Below the pieces are notes generated by a model, which ran no database searches, was not told where the DNA came from, and saw only the letters and a list, made by a program, of their open reading frames with translations. From DAOTTX01 sp034437515 (lineage in GTDB: Bacteria > Chloroflexota > Anaerolineae > Aggregatilineales > Phototrophicaceae), in contig DAOTTX010000232.1 in the NCBI GenBank assembly GCA_034437515.1, positions 1 through 64,000 on the forward strand: a stretch of DNA of 64,000 nt. The letters run 5' to 3'. How positions within the stretch are numbered: position 1 is the first letter of the stretch; each line of letters opens with the position of its first letter. The position numbers and the translations under genes are program-made. Positions 1 to 7,498 of the stretch are shown here, piece by piece.

Positions 1-14
1 GAGAACGATTTTCT

Positions 15-48
15 CCCCTTCTCCCAGCGAAGCGTTGGGGAGAAGGGG
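15..48. repeat. G/C-rich hairpin repeat
   Basis: An 11-base arm at 15-25 is matched by its reverse complement at 38-48, leaving a 12-base loop. It is followed by the string GGGGATGAGGGCC, which recurs near 39575-39586. This is the usual form of a dispersed palindromic repeat found between genes. It lies downstream of the minus-strand gene ending at 108 and could also act as a transcript end, but no T-run is present. Confidence 0.45.
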
Positions 49-107
49 TCGGGGGATGAGGGCCAAAAATTACCGAAATTACCGAAATAATACTTCTCAA
101 ACGGCTT

Positions 108-614
108 CTAAACGCGACGTAGCGGCAGCCGCAGATAAAGCACCGGCTCCAGGCCGTCACCCAGGTCAAGCGAGATCGTATGATCGTCCTCGAAGCCGAG
201 CCGCCGGTAAAGCGCCAGCGCACGCGGATTGCTCAACGCGACACCGATCTCTACGATGGGGGCGTGCATCTCCCGCGCTGCCCGCACCAGATACTGGATC
301 ATGGCGGTGCCTAACCCCTCCCCACGCTGCGCCGGTGTAATGATTAGATCACTGATCTCGCCGCCGCGTGCCCATAGGGTCATCTGCCCGTAGCCCTGCG
401 GGGCCTTCGCACCCATGCCACTGACGACCACACCCAGCCCGCGCCCCTGCTGTGCGAGGCGCTGCGCCCGGCGCACCATCTGCTCGGTGTAGACCATCGG
501 ACGATCTGACCAGCACAACCGGTATAGCACTTCGATGTCCGTCGGGCGCACCGGACGCATCATCACATTGGGATCGGGTGGTAGTGCAGCGATAGGGGGA
601 GATTTAGCAACCAT
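108..614 (-). CDS. GNAT-family N-acetyltransferase
   Basis: This 168-residue protein has the acetyl-CoA binding motif A of the GNAT fold (QRGEGLGTA, residues 96-104) and the late helix NPRALALYRRLGF (129-141) typical of small-molecule or protein acetyltransferases. The substrate cannot be told from sequence. It is the last gene of a tight minus-strand set (dehydratase, thioesterase, zinc-ribbon protein, acetyltransferase) and begins 12 bases after the zinc-ribbon stop codon. The ATG has no clear Shine-Dalgarno sequence, so it may depend on coupling to the gene before it. The family call is firm and the function is open. Confidence 0.85.
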   Translation of the reverse strand: MVAKSPPIAALPPDPNVMMRPVRPTDIEVLYRLCWSDRPMVYTEQMVRRAQRLAQQGRGLGVVVSGMGAKAPQGYGQMTLWARGGEISDLIITPAQRGEGLGTAMIQYLVRAAREMHAPIVEIGVALSNPRALALYRRLGFEDDHTISLDLGDGLEPVLYLRLPLRRV

Positions 615-626
615 TTCGATTAAACT

Positions 627-917
627 TTAGTTGACGTCGTCGCGGCGTTCTAACGGAACCAGCAAAATCTGGGCAGGGATAGCAAACGCAGCACCGATCA
701 ACACCAGCAGCAGCGTGTTTTCGACACCAAGCACCGTCCCCGCGATCAGTAGGATGAACACCGGCATCGTTGCGATAAACGCGCTCGACCCGACCACGCC
801 GACCTGCGCCCCGCAATGATCACACGTCACCGAACGGCCCGGCCCTAAAAAGGCTTTGGTCCGTAGGGGCATGGCCTGGTTGCCGCAGTTGGGGCAGCGC
901 AAACCGGGGATTTTCAC
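627..917 (-). CDS. Small zinc-ribbon membrane protein
   Basis: The chosen start is a GTG at 917. It overlaps the TGA of the upstream thioesterase gene as GTGA, which is better supported than the upstream ATG that would place 27 extra residues inside that gene. The 96-residue product has two CxxC pairs (C8/C11 and C32/C35), forming a probable zinc ribbon, then two hydrophobic segments at about 46-63 and 67-88. It therefore looks like a cytoplasmic zinc ribbon anchored by a membrane hairpin. No specific function is recognised. Translational coupling to the thioesterase gene is likely. Confidence 0.75.
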   Translation of the reverse strand: MKIPGLRCPNCGNQAMPLRTKAFLGPGRSVTCDHCGAQVGVVGSSAFIATMPVFILLIAGTVLGVENTLLLVLIGAAFAIPAQILLVPLERRDDVN

Positions 918-1420
918 CCGTTTGCTCCGTCGCGCTGGTGACCGTCCATCCCGGCGCGTGATTTCACCCGCACCGCGACCGTCTCCCCGCGCACACACTC
1001 GACCTCACCGGCATAGAGCGAACACAGCACCAACGCCTTACGCTCGCTGACCTCGGTCGCCCGTGCCCGCAACACCAGTTCGATGTCCATCGGCGTCGGC
1101 TTGAGATATGTCACGTTGAGGTTGCCGGTCACACAGGTGATCTCCGGTCGGTTTTCGTCATCCGGCGTATACCCCGCCGCGTCATACATGGCTGCAATCG
1201 CCGTGCCGATGCTGTGGCAGTCGATCAAACTGGCAAGCAGACCGCCGTACACAAAGCCGGGGAAGGCGGTATGTTCGGCGCGTGGCGTAAAGTGACACAC
1301 CCCTTCGCTGCCGTTCCAATGGGTTTTGATGTGCAGGCCGTCAGGGTTGTTGCGTCCGCAGCCATAGCAGATCGCCGTTTCCGCGTTGTAGTAATCTTGT
1401 ATAGGTTTCGCAAATTTCAT
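914..1420 (-). CDS. PaaI-type hotdog thioesterase
   Basis: This 168-residue protein of the PaaI/DUF4442-like hotdog group hydrolyses acyl-CoA thioesters. It has the family's N-terminal CYGCG...NPDGL signature (residues 18-29), then the central helix GGLLASLIDCHSIGT (59-73). Asp67 sits where the catalytic acid of these enzymes is found. The start is supported by GAGGAA eight bases upstream, inside the end of the preceding dehydratase gene. The gap to that gene is four bases and the next gene overlaps by four, so this is one operon. The acyl substrate is unknown. Confidence 0.85.
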   Translation of the reverse strand: MKFAKPIQDYYNAETAICYGCGRNNPDGLHIKTHWNGSEGVCHFTPRAEHTAFPGFVYGGLLASLIDCHSIGTAIAAMYDAAGYTPDDENRPEITCVTGNLNVTYLKPTPMDIELVLRARATEVSERKALVLCSLYAGEVECVRGETVAVRVKSRAGMDGHQRDGANG

Positions 1421-1424
1421 CAGT

Positions 1425-2405
1425 TTATTCCTCGTTTAAGATCGCGGTCATGGTCGCGGCGTCGATGTTGCCCCCGCTGATGACCACACCGATCCGGCGA
1501 CCGTCACCGGCGATCGCGCCGCTGAGCAACGCCGCCAGCCCCAACCCGCCGGACGGCTCCACCACCAGCTTGAGCCGGTAAAAGGCGAAGCGCACCGCGT
1601 CTTTGATCGCCTCCTCGCTGACTGTGCGCATGTCGTCCACATATTTTAGCACAAGAGGGAACGTATAATCGGGGCCAAGCGACGGCGTGCGGGTGCCGTC
1701 GGCGATGGTCGGTGGGTTGTGGATGGTGACCAGTTCGCCACTATGGAACGAACGGGTCGCGTCGTCGGCGAGCGCCGGTTCGATGCCGATCACCTGACAG
1801 CCGGGTTGGGTTTCCTTCGCAGCGATGGCGCAGCCGCTCAACAGACCGCCGCCGCCACAACACACCAGCAGCACATCGAGGTCGGGGACATCGGTGAGCA
1901 GTTCCAGCGCCGTTGTTCCCTGCCCGGCGATGACGTGCTTGTAATCATACGGCGGGATGACCGTATAACCGTGCTCGGCGGCGAGGGCTTCCGCGAGTTG
2001 CTTGCGGTCGGCTTCGTCGGGATTGTATTCGACCACATCTGCACCATAGCCTTCGGTGGCGGCGCGTTTGGTCGCCGGCGCGTTGACCGGCATCACGATA
2101 ATCGTTTTGACGCCGAGCAATTGCCCGACCAGCGCGGTCGCCTGGGCGTGGTTGCCCGATGAATAAGTGATAACACCGCGTGCTTTTTCGGCATCGCTCA
2201 AATGGCTGATGGCGTTATACGCGCCACGAAACTTGAATGCGCCGACCCGCTGGAAGTTCTCACATTTCATGAACACTTCGGCGTTCACCTGCGCGTTGAG
2301 TGTGCGTGAGGCTATCACCGGGGTGCGGTTAGCGATCCCATGTAGCCGTGCCGCTGCGTCCTGCACATCCGCAAACGTGACCGTATCTGTTCGCTGCAAT
2401 GACAT
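1425..2405 (-). CDS. PLP-dependent threonine/serine dehydratase-like enzyme
   Basis: This 326-residue fold-type II PLP enzyme deaminates threonine or serine to the 2-oxo acid, or acts on hydroxyaspartate or as a serine racemase. The PLP lysine is K58 in GAFKFRGA. The substrate loop SSGNHAQ (82-88) and the phosphate-binding loop GGGGLLSG (184-191) are intact, and a late SGGN motif follows near residue 310. There is no C-terminal regulatory ACT domain, so it is the short catabolic or racemase type and not the long biosynthetic IlvA. The annotated ATG lies only one base from AGGAG; a TTG two codons later (2399) would be better spaced. It is first in a four-gene operon. Confidence 0.85.
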   Translation of the reverse strand: MSLQRTDTVTFADVQDAAARLHGIANRTPVIASRTLNAQVNAEVFMKCENFQRVGAFKFRGAYNAISHLSDAEKARGVITYSSGNHAQATALVGQLLGVKTIIVMPVNAPATKRAATEGYGADVVEYNPDEADRKQLAEALAAEHGYTVIPPYDYKHVIAGQGTTALELLTDVPDLDVLLVCCGGGGLLSGCAIAAKETQPGCQVIGIEPALADDATRSFHSGELVTIHNPPTIADGTRTPSLGPDYTFPLVLKYVDDMRTVSEEAIKDAVRFAFYRLKLVVEPSGGLGLAALLSGAIAGDGRRIGVVISGGNIDAATMTAILNEE

Positions 2406-2459
2406 TCTCCTGATTTTTAGTATCTGCTATTGTGTAGGACTGTAGCGAATCTCTTGAGA

Positions 2460-3122
2460 TTATTGCAACTGTTTGAGTGCCCACACCGCCGTGATGCGTA
2501 CACCGTCATCCGTGTGTTGGGTGAGTTCTTGTAGGGGTTGGACGGCCTGCTGGTCGCCGATCTTGGCGAGAACTTCGATCATTGCGATGGCGTCGGTCGG
2601 GTCGGGGTCGGTCGCCAATGCCATCACCAACAGATTGACCGTCTGCGTGCCGCCAATTTTCGTAATGCTGTTGGCGGCGTAGTGGCGAGCGTCGAGGTCA
2701 GGGTCACCGAGCATCATATTTACCAGCGAACTCGCGGCACGCTGGTCAGGGATTTCACCGAGGGCTTCGGCGGCGGCTGAACGTACCGCCGCGTCACCGT
2801 CTTTGAGCAGTTCGACCAACGCTTCGAGGGCGCGATAGTCGCGCTGGTAGCCCAGTGAATGCGCCGCTCGCGCACGGACAGCGTTGGAGTCGTCGCCGAG
2901 CGTGGCAAGCAAGGCGGGGACGATGCGCTCGGCCCGGATGTTGCCCAACGCTTCGGCGACACGCACCCGCACGGAGTCATCTTCATCGCCCAGCGCGGCG
3001 ATCAACGGGTCGATGATGCGGACATCGCGCTGCCGGCCGAGCGTCCACGCGGCGTTACGGCGCACATCAGGTGCGGGGTCATGCAGGCGGGTGATGAAGT
3101 CTTCAATCGTCGGTTCGGTCAT
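2460..3122 (-). CDS. HEAT-repeat protein
   Basis: The 220-residue protein is almost wholly built of about seven HEAT units of roughly 31 residues, each with the pattern D..VR..AA.ALG followed by a helix LIxALxD. Such proteins form curved helical scaffolds for protein binding and resemble the PBS-lyase HEAT group, but no lyase function should be assumed. The ATG follows the response-regulator stop codon directly with no gap (TAAATG), so the two are co-transcribed and probably coupled. This suggests a partner role in the same signalling process, which is an inference. Confidence 0.8.
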   Translation of the reverse strand: MTEPTIEDFITRLHDPAPDVRRNAAWTLGRQRDVRIIDPLIAALGDEDDSVRVRVAEALGNIRAERIVPALLATLGDDSNAVRARAAHSLGYQRDYRALEALVELLKDGDAAVRSAAAEALGEIPDQRAASSLVNMMLGDPDLDARHYAANSITKIGGTQTVNLLVMALATDPDPTDAIAMIEVLAKIGDQQAVQPLQELTQHTDDGVRITAVWALKQLQ

Positions 3123-3512
3123 TTATTCGATGCTGAGTAGGTTCTTGACGAGTGCCACCAACCCACGCGGGCTGACCGGCTTGAGCAAAACTTCATCAAT
3201 CAGATCTTCGTATTTAGTAAGCGGGATGTGTGAAGCATACACATTTGCGGAAACGACTACGATCTTCGGGTGTTGTTGCGCATAAGCGATGTCATTGAGG
3301 ACGTCTGTACCGTAGCCGTCGGCGAGTTCTAAATCCAGCACGATCAAATCAGGCAAGCCGTACTCAGCGAAATAACGCACACAATCCTGGACGGCAGCAG
3401 CAGACGTAACCTGGAAACCACTTGCCTTTAATTGTTTGGAAAGTAAACGATTACTTTCACGGTCATCTTCGACAACAAGCACACTCTTCTGCGGTGCCAT
3501 TGTTGCGACCAT
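3123..3512 (-). CDS. Single-domain response regulator
   Basis: A stand-alone receiver domain of 129 residues with no output domain. All landmark residues are present: acidic pair D16/D17, phospho-acceptor D60 in the strand LIVLD, switch Ser88 and K111 followed by proline. The start at 3512 is preferred because GAGAGGTG lies seven to eight bases upstream; an in-frame GTG at 3521 falls inside that ribosome site. Such CheY-like proteins pass phosphate or bind a partner. The adjoining HEAT-repeat gene and the hybrid kinase at 4543-6009 are plausible partners. Confidence 0.85.
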   Translation of the reverse strand: MVATMAPQKSVLVVEDDRESNRLLSKQLKASGFQVTSAAAVQDCVRYFAEYGLPDLIVLDLELADGYGTDVLNDIAYAQQHPKIVVVSANVYASHIPLTKYEDLIDEVLLKPVSPRGLVALVKNLLSIE

Positions 3513-3639
3513 GTTTCCCACCTCTCAGCAAAATCATAAGTTATAATTATTCTAACCACATCTCCGAGAATACGCAAATAAATTTAGGAAAACTTTCACA
3601 ATACGTTTACGATCTACATAAATTTTTTACCAACTCTGG

Positions 3640-4467
3640 TTAATCGCCGCTGTAGACCCGGTCACCGGTGAAGATTTGCCGCAGCCGGAATAAGTCCGTG
3701 CGTGAGGTCATATCCAGGCTCATCGGCGTCACACTGACCATGCTATCAACCAGCACGGTATAAACATCGCTGTCGGGTTCGGCCTGTGCGGGGTCGGTGT
3801 CGAACTTGTAACCGAGCTTGCCCGCGTCTTCCAGCGAGGCGCGTTCTGGACGGGTAGGCCAGAAGACCCGGCGGCGGCTCAGGCGGGTGACGCGCCAATC
3901 GGTATCGATGGTCGCGCCGTGGGGAATTTCCAGCTTGAGCAGGTCAACATCGTCAGGGCTGCGCTCGTGCATCAACCATTGGGCGAATATGCGCGTGAAG
4001 TGCGCGGCTGCGGTAAAGTCCACTTTTTGGTCGTAGGTCAAATGCTGGTCGTGGCGCGTCTGCTGAGAGACAGCCAGCGCCGGGATACCCAAACTGGCGG
4101 CTTCAATCGCCGCGCCCACCGTGCCGGAGACAGTCACGCCGTTGCCGATGTTTTCACCGTAGTTTGCGCCACTGACGACCAGTGAAGGGGTGCGATTGGC
4201 GAGTTCGAGTACGCCGTGCTGCACCGCTTGCGCCGGCGTACCGTCCACCGCGTAGGCAACGTAATCATCACCTTCAGATGTTTTCTCCGGGTAGATGTGG
4301 CCTTTGCTAAAAAGCGGCAAGCTGCGCCCCATACCGGATTGCTGCTCACGCGGGGCGACGATCAAGCGATCGCCCAGGTCGGCGAAGCATTCTACCAGTG
4401 CCCATAGGCCGGGCGAGCGGATGCCGTCGTCGTTTGTAAAAAGGATGAGTGGTCGTTCTTGAGCCAT
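3640..4467 (-). CDS. surE: 5'/3'-nucleotidase SurE
   Basis: SurE dephosphorylates nucleoside 5'- and 3'-monophosphates and short polyphosphate. The N-terminal metal motif NDDG (D13, D14), the serine in the REQQSGMG stretch (about S44) and the SGANYGENIGNG loop with N102 are all intact. The length of 275 residues fits the family. It stands alone on the minus strand between the kinase gene and the response regulator, with over 100 bases of A/T-rich spacer on the regulator side. No strong ribosome site precedes the ATG at 4467. Confidence 0.92.
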   Translation of the reverse strand: MAQERPLILFTNDDGIRSPGLWALVECFADLGDRLIVAPREQQSGMGRSLPLFSKGHIYPEKTSEGDDYVAYAVDGTPAQAVQHGVLELANRTPSLVVSGANYGENIGNGVTVSGTVGAAIEAASLGIPALAVSQQTRHDQHLTYDQKVDFTAAAHFTRIFAQWLMHERSPDDVDLLKLEIPHGATIDTDWRVTRLSRRRVFWPTRPERASLEDAGKLGYKFDTDPAQAEPDSDVYTVLVDSMVSVTPMSLDMTSRTDLFRLRQIFTGDRVYSGD

Positions 4468-4542
4468 AATGTCTTACACCAATGCTACATAAAGGGTTTC
4501 CTCAGTGTAAGACGGTAACGTTAAAATCGCGTTAATTTCGAG

Positions 4543-6009
4543 TTATGCCGAGGGTAAGGTAAAACTGAACGTGCTACCCTGACCGAGTTTGCTTTCCACG
4601 CCGACCTCGCCACGTAACTTGCGCACAATCCGCTGCACGACCGACAAGCCCAATCCGTGCCCCTCGATTTTGACCTGATTCAGCCGCGTAAACGGGGTAA
4701 AGACACGCTCTTGCTCATCCGGGATGAGGCCGTTGCCGTTATCCCGCACCCAGAAGCGCACCATACCATCGGGTTGTTTATCCGCGCCGAGGGTGACGAC
4801 GGGCGGGTCACCGCCATATTTCATGGCGTTGCTGATGTAGTTCATCCACACTTCTTCGACCCAGGGGCCGTATCCTTCGGCGTCGGGCCATTCGGCCGGC
4901 GATTGGATGGTCGCGCCGGTTTCCTCGATCATCGCGTTGAGCCGTTTCTTGGCACTTTCGACGATGTCATTGGTAAACAGCGGCTCCAGTTGAGCTTCAT
5001 CCATCTTATTGACGCTTGCCAGTAGCAGCAGCGCGTTGACGATCTGCTTGAGCTTGTAGCCGCTCTCCATGATGAGTTCGAGGTGTTCTTTGATCTTGTC
5101 TTCCGACATTCGACCATAATAATTGATGACCAGACTGGTAAAGCCCATCATACTTGCAATCGGATTTTTCAAGTCATGGGCGACGGTATGAGCGAAGGCG
5201 TCAAGTTCTTCGTTGCGTGCTTGTAGTTCCAACGCTTGATGCCGCAGCATTTCCTCGTTGCGCTTACGCAACGTGATGTCCTGCGCCGCGCCGTAGATAT
5301 GCACCACCCGTCCGCTTTCCGGGTCAACAACCGGGTATCCGTGATCGCGCAGCCAACGGGTTTTCCCGGCTTTGGTCTTGATGCGAAACTCGGTAATGTC
5401 CGTCTCACCGCTGAGCAGCCGGGCGAAGCGTTCCATACCGGCTCGCTTGTCTTCCGGGTGGATGAGCCGTTCCCAACCGTCTTGATCGACCTCCTCGAAG
5501 GTGTAGCCGGTGATGTCATGGAAGGCTTGTGTGCTCCAATCTTTCTTGAGGCTGCCATCTTCGTTGACGATGTAGGAATAGGCATAATCGGAGACAGTTT
5601 CTGAGATGATCTGGTGTCGCTGTTGGATCTTCTCGCTTTTACGCCGCAAAGACTGCCAGCCGAGATGCTGCGAGAGCCGGTGCCGTAATAACCGCATGTT
5701 GACCGGGCGCAGCAAGCAATCCGCCGCCCCTGCCGCGAAAAGTGCGTCGAGCTTCTCGACGTCTTCGGTCAGCACGAGTATCGGGAGTTCTTGCGCGCCG
5801 GGTTGGGCGAGGAGTTGTTCGCATAAGGCGACACTGTTTACATCAGCGGAGTCGACCAGTAAGGCCGCATTGGGCATATCCGCGTTCCCGTTTAGATGCA
5901 AGGGCAGAGTCTCACAGATGACATGATAGCCCTCTGCGCTGAGTTGTTCATAGAGTGTTTGTCGATGGATTGTGTCATGGTCAATGAGTAGAAGTGTTTG
6001 TGAGTCCAT
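4543..6009 (-). CDS. Receiver-PAS sensor histidine kinase
   Basis: The chosen ATG at 6009 gives 488 residues beginning with a receiver-like domain; the reading frame stays open for 34 more codons without any domain. Order: receiver (about 1-118), PAS with PAC segment (about 140-250), short coiled linker, HisKA with phospho-accepting H278 in VAHDLKNP, and an HATPase domain with N box NYISNAMKYGG, G1 box DNGNGL and G2 box GHGLGL. No membrane segment is present, so it is a soluble sensor. The receiver keeps D10, D12, D53 and T81, but the usual conserved lysine is Arg101 (LLRPVN), so phosphotransfer there may be altered. The nearby single-domain regulator is a candidate partner. Confidence 0.88.
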   Translation of the reverse strand: MDSQTLLLIDHDTIHRQTLYEQLSAEGYHVICETLPLHLNGNADMPNAALLVDSADVNSVALCEQLLAQPGAQELPILVLTEDVEKLDALFAAGAADCLLRPVNMRLLRHRLSQHLGWQSLRRKSEKIQQRHQIISETVSDYAYSYIVNEDGSLKKDWSTQAFHDITGYTFEEVDQDGWERLIHPEDKRAGMERFARLLSGETDITEFRIKTKAGKTRWLRDHGYPVVDPESGRVVHIYGAAQDITLRKRNEEMLRHQALELQARNEELDAFAHTVAHDLKNPIASMMGFTSLVINYYGRMSEDKIKEHLELIMESGYKLKQIVNALLLLASVNKMDEAQLEPLFTNDIVESAKKRLNAMIEETGATIQSPAEWPDAEGYGPWVEEVWMNYISNAMKYGGDPPVVTLGADKQPDGMVRFWVRDNGNGLIPDEQERVFTPFTRLNQVKIEGHGLGLSVVQRIVRKLRGEVGVESKLGQGSTFSFTLPSA

Positions 6010-6560
6010 AAAATCAAAATATCTGCTAGCAACAAAGATCAGAGTGCCATGTCTCAACGGCAGCACTAACCGGACTGCATGGATGTGGAAGTTTGAAAAG
6101 CCAGTTAGCACTCATTATAGCGCATGTGAAGCCGGATGCGAATTGCACAAACGTACACCGAGGGCAATTGCATCTGGGGCAGGCGGAGCACACGCGGGTG
6201 CTCCCCTACAAACCATCGCAGATATTGTCGGGGCAGACCGGTGTGTCTGCCTACGACAGATTGTTCTCATATTTCTGAAATGACGATAGCACCCCACTTT
6301 TGCTGTTCATGCTATTTGATGGCTACTACGAGCTATGCTTGAATTTTAAACAAGGGCTATGCCCATAAAATGCAGAATATCCAGTCATAGATATGACTCT
6401 ACTGAAAAAAGGTCATTTTGCCGAAAATTTGACCCGTTACCACAACATTTTGAACCTCTATGACCCACGTTTTTCGGGTCATATTGAGTTCTTTCAGCGG
6501 AGTCAGATATACTGTGGGAATATTAAGTACCGATAGGCGAAACAGCCTTTGGAGTAGAAT
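6010..6560. other. Non-coding stretch with palindromic repeats
   Basis: This 550-base gap holds no convincing gene on either strand. Two perfect seven-base-arm hairpins sit close together: GGAGCAC at 6185-6191 with GTGCTCC at 6198-6204, and GGCAGAC at 6232-6238 with GTCTGCC at 6245-6251. They look like degenerate dispersed palindromic repeats. The last 80 bases carry the promoter of the broken membrane-protein gene. Confidence 0.5.
6484..6513 (+). promoter_or_regulatory. Sigma70-type promoter
   Basis: TTGAGT at 6484-6489 and TATACT at 6508-6513 are separated by 18 bases and lie about 50 bases before the ATG at 6561. The spacing and -10 match are good for a vegetative promoter. It would drive the interrupted membrane-protein gene. 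Confidence 0.5.
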
Positions 6561-7133
6561 ATGTTTGACCCGGCAAAAATTGGAAAAGTCGTTGCCGAAT
6601 ACGATAGCTCCAGGATATGAGTAGCAACAATTATCCTCGAATACGCATTCCTCATTCTGTATTTTGGATTTCTCTGGCTGACTGCCGGTGTAGAATCCGC
6701 ACAGACCGCGCGGTACATCGGTGATCTGTTTTTTGCGCAGTTCTTTGGGCAGTTTATAACGGTAATACTGGCAATCCAAATTGGCGGTCAACAGCAGCAG
6801 GTTGCCCGTTGGACTCTCGTCCTTGTTTACGGTGGGTTAGGCCTGTGGATCATACTCGACCTGACCGAAGGATGGCTGCCAGCGGTTATCTGGGTGATGT
6901 CGCTGGTCATCGGCTTGATAACCGACCGCGACAATGCGCTCGGTAACGCTATCGCGAAGGGAGGATGGTTGATCATTGCGGGATTCGTCGCGGCATTGAT
7001 CGGTAGTATGGCTGGTGTGCCGGAGGAGTCTCTATTGTTCGACGACATCGGCACTACGGCGGGTTGGGGGATGGTCTATTACACCGGGTTACTGCTGACG
7101 AAATGGTACATCGCCGCGCATAACGGTAGATGA
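6561..7133 (+). pseudogene. Membrane-protein gene interrupted by in-frame TGA
   Basis: An ATG at 6561 with GGAG about seven bases upstream opens a frame that runs for 19 codons, meets TGA at 6618-6620, and then stays open in the same frame to 7133. Ignoring that codon the product is 190 residues with about five or six hydrophobic segments (around residues 23-41, 53-71, 83-100, 106-122, 133-153 and a final one). No family is recognised. After the TGA there is no ATG, GTG or TTG until 6891, so only a short C-terminal piece could be made without suppression. The simplest reading is a recent nonsense mutation (for example from CGA or TGG); readthrough or a sequencing error is possible. Confidence 0.65.
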
Positions 7134-7461
7134 CTCATTGACAGCCAACCGCCGAGCGTTGAAAACGCCCGGCTACTTGAGCAAGCGAATATGTGTAACA
7201 TACGTGTCAAGTTAAGCTGATGGTGCTTCAATATGCAGCTATTCTGACCCCTATCCCCTAAATCCCCCTTATCCCCGTAGACGGAGAAAGGGGGACTTGC
7301 ACCTACAAAGCCGCAAAATGCACGAGCAAAGTAGCATCTAAGCCTTAGCGAGCATGTTACCCTCCCTGTCTACGTGGAGGGTGGGCTGACCGCAGGTCAG
7401 ACCGGGTGGGGTCCAAAAGCCCTGCGGCTCCTACATTTTTGTTTTTAGGCATCCAGCAAGT
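7134..7461. other. Repeat-rich intergenic stretch
   Basis: No gene is seen here. The stretch contains runs of C and G blocks arranged as imperfect inverted repeats (around 7246-7297 and 7359-7412), of the kind repeated between genes elsewhere in this window. The 3' end leads into the promoter and operator of the GH38 operon. Confidence 0.4.
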
Positions 7462-7480
7462 TATACTGGTATAGACCAAT
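7462..7480 (+). promoter_or_regulatory. -10 element with NagR/DasR-type operator
   Basis: TATACT at 7462-7467 runs into ACTGGTATAGACCAAT at 7465-7480, whose core TGGTATAGACCA matches the known dre operator of GntR/HutC regulators NagR and DasR (two-fold consensus around GGTCTAGACC). A nearly identical site, ATTGGTATAGACCAGT, precedes the GntR gene of this locus at 15665-15680. A bound repressor would cover the start of transcription. A weak -35 (TTGTTT at 7439-7444) lies 17 bases upstream of the -10. Confidence 0.7.
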
Positions 7481-7498
7481 TTGCAGACTGGATGTGCA

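Noticed and set aside
6399..6791. Minus-strand frame of 130 codons
   Set aside because: It is antisense to the interrupted membrane-protein gene, has no ribosome site and no recognisable domain.
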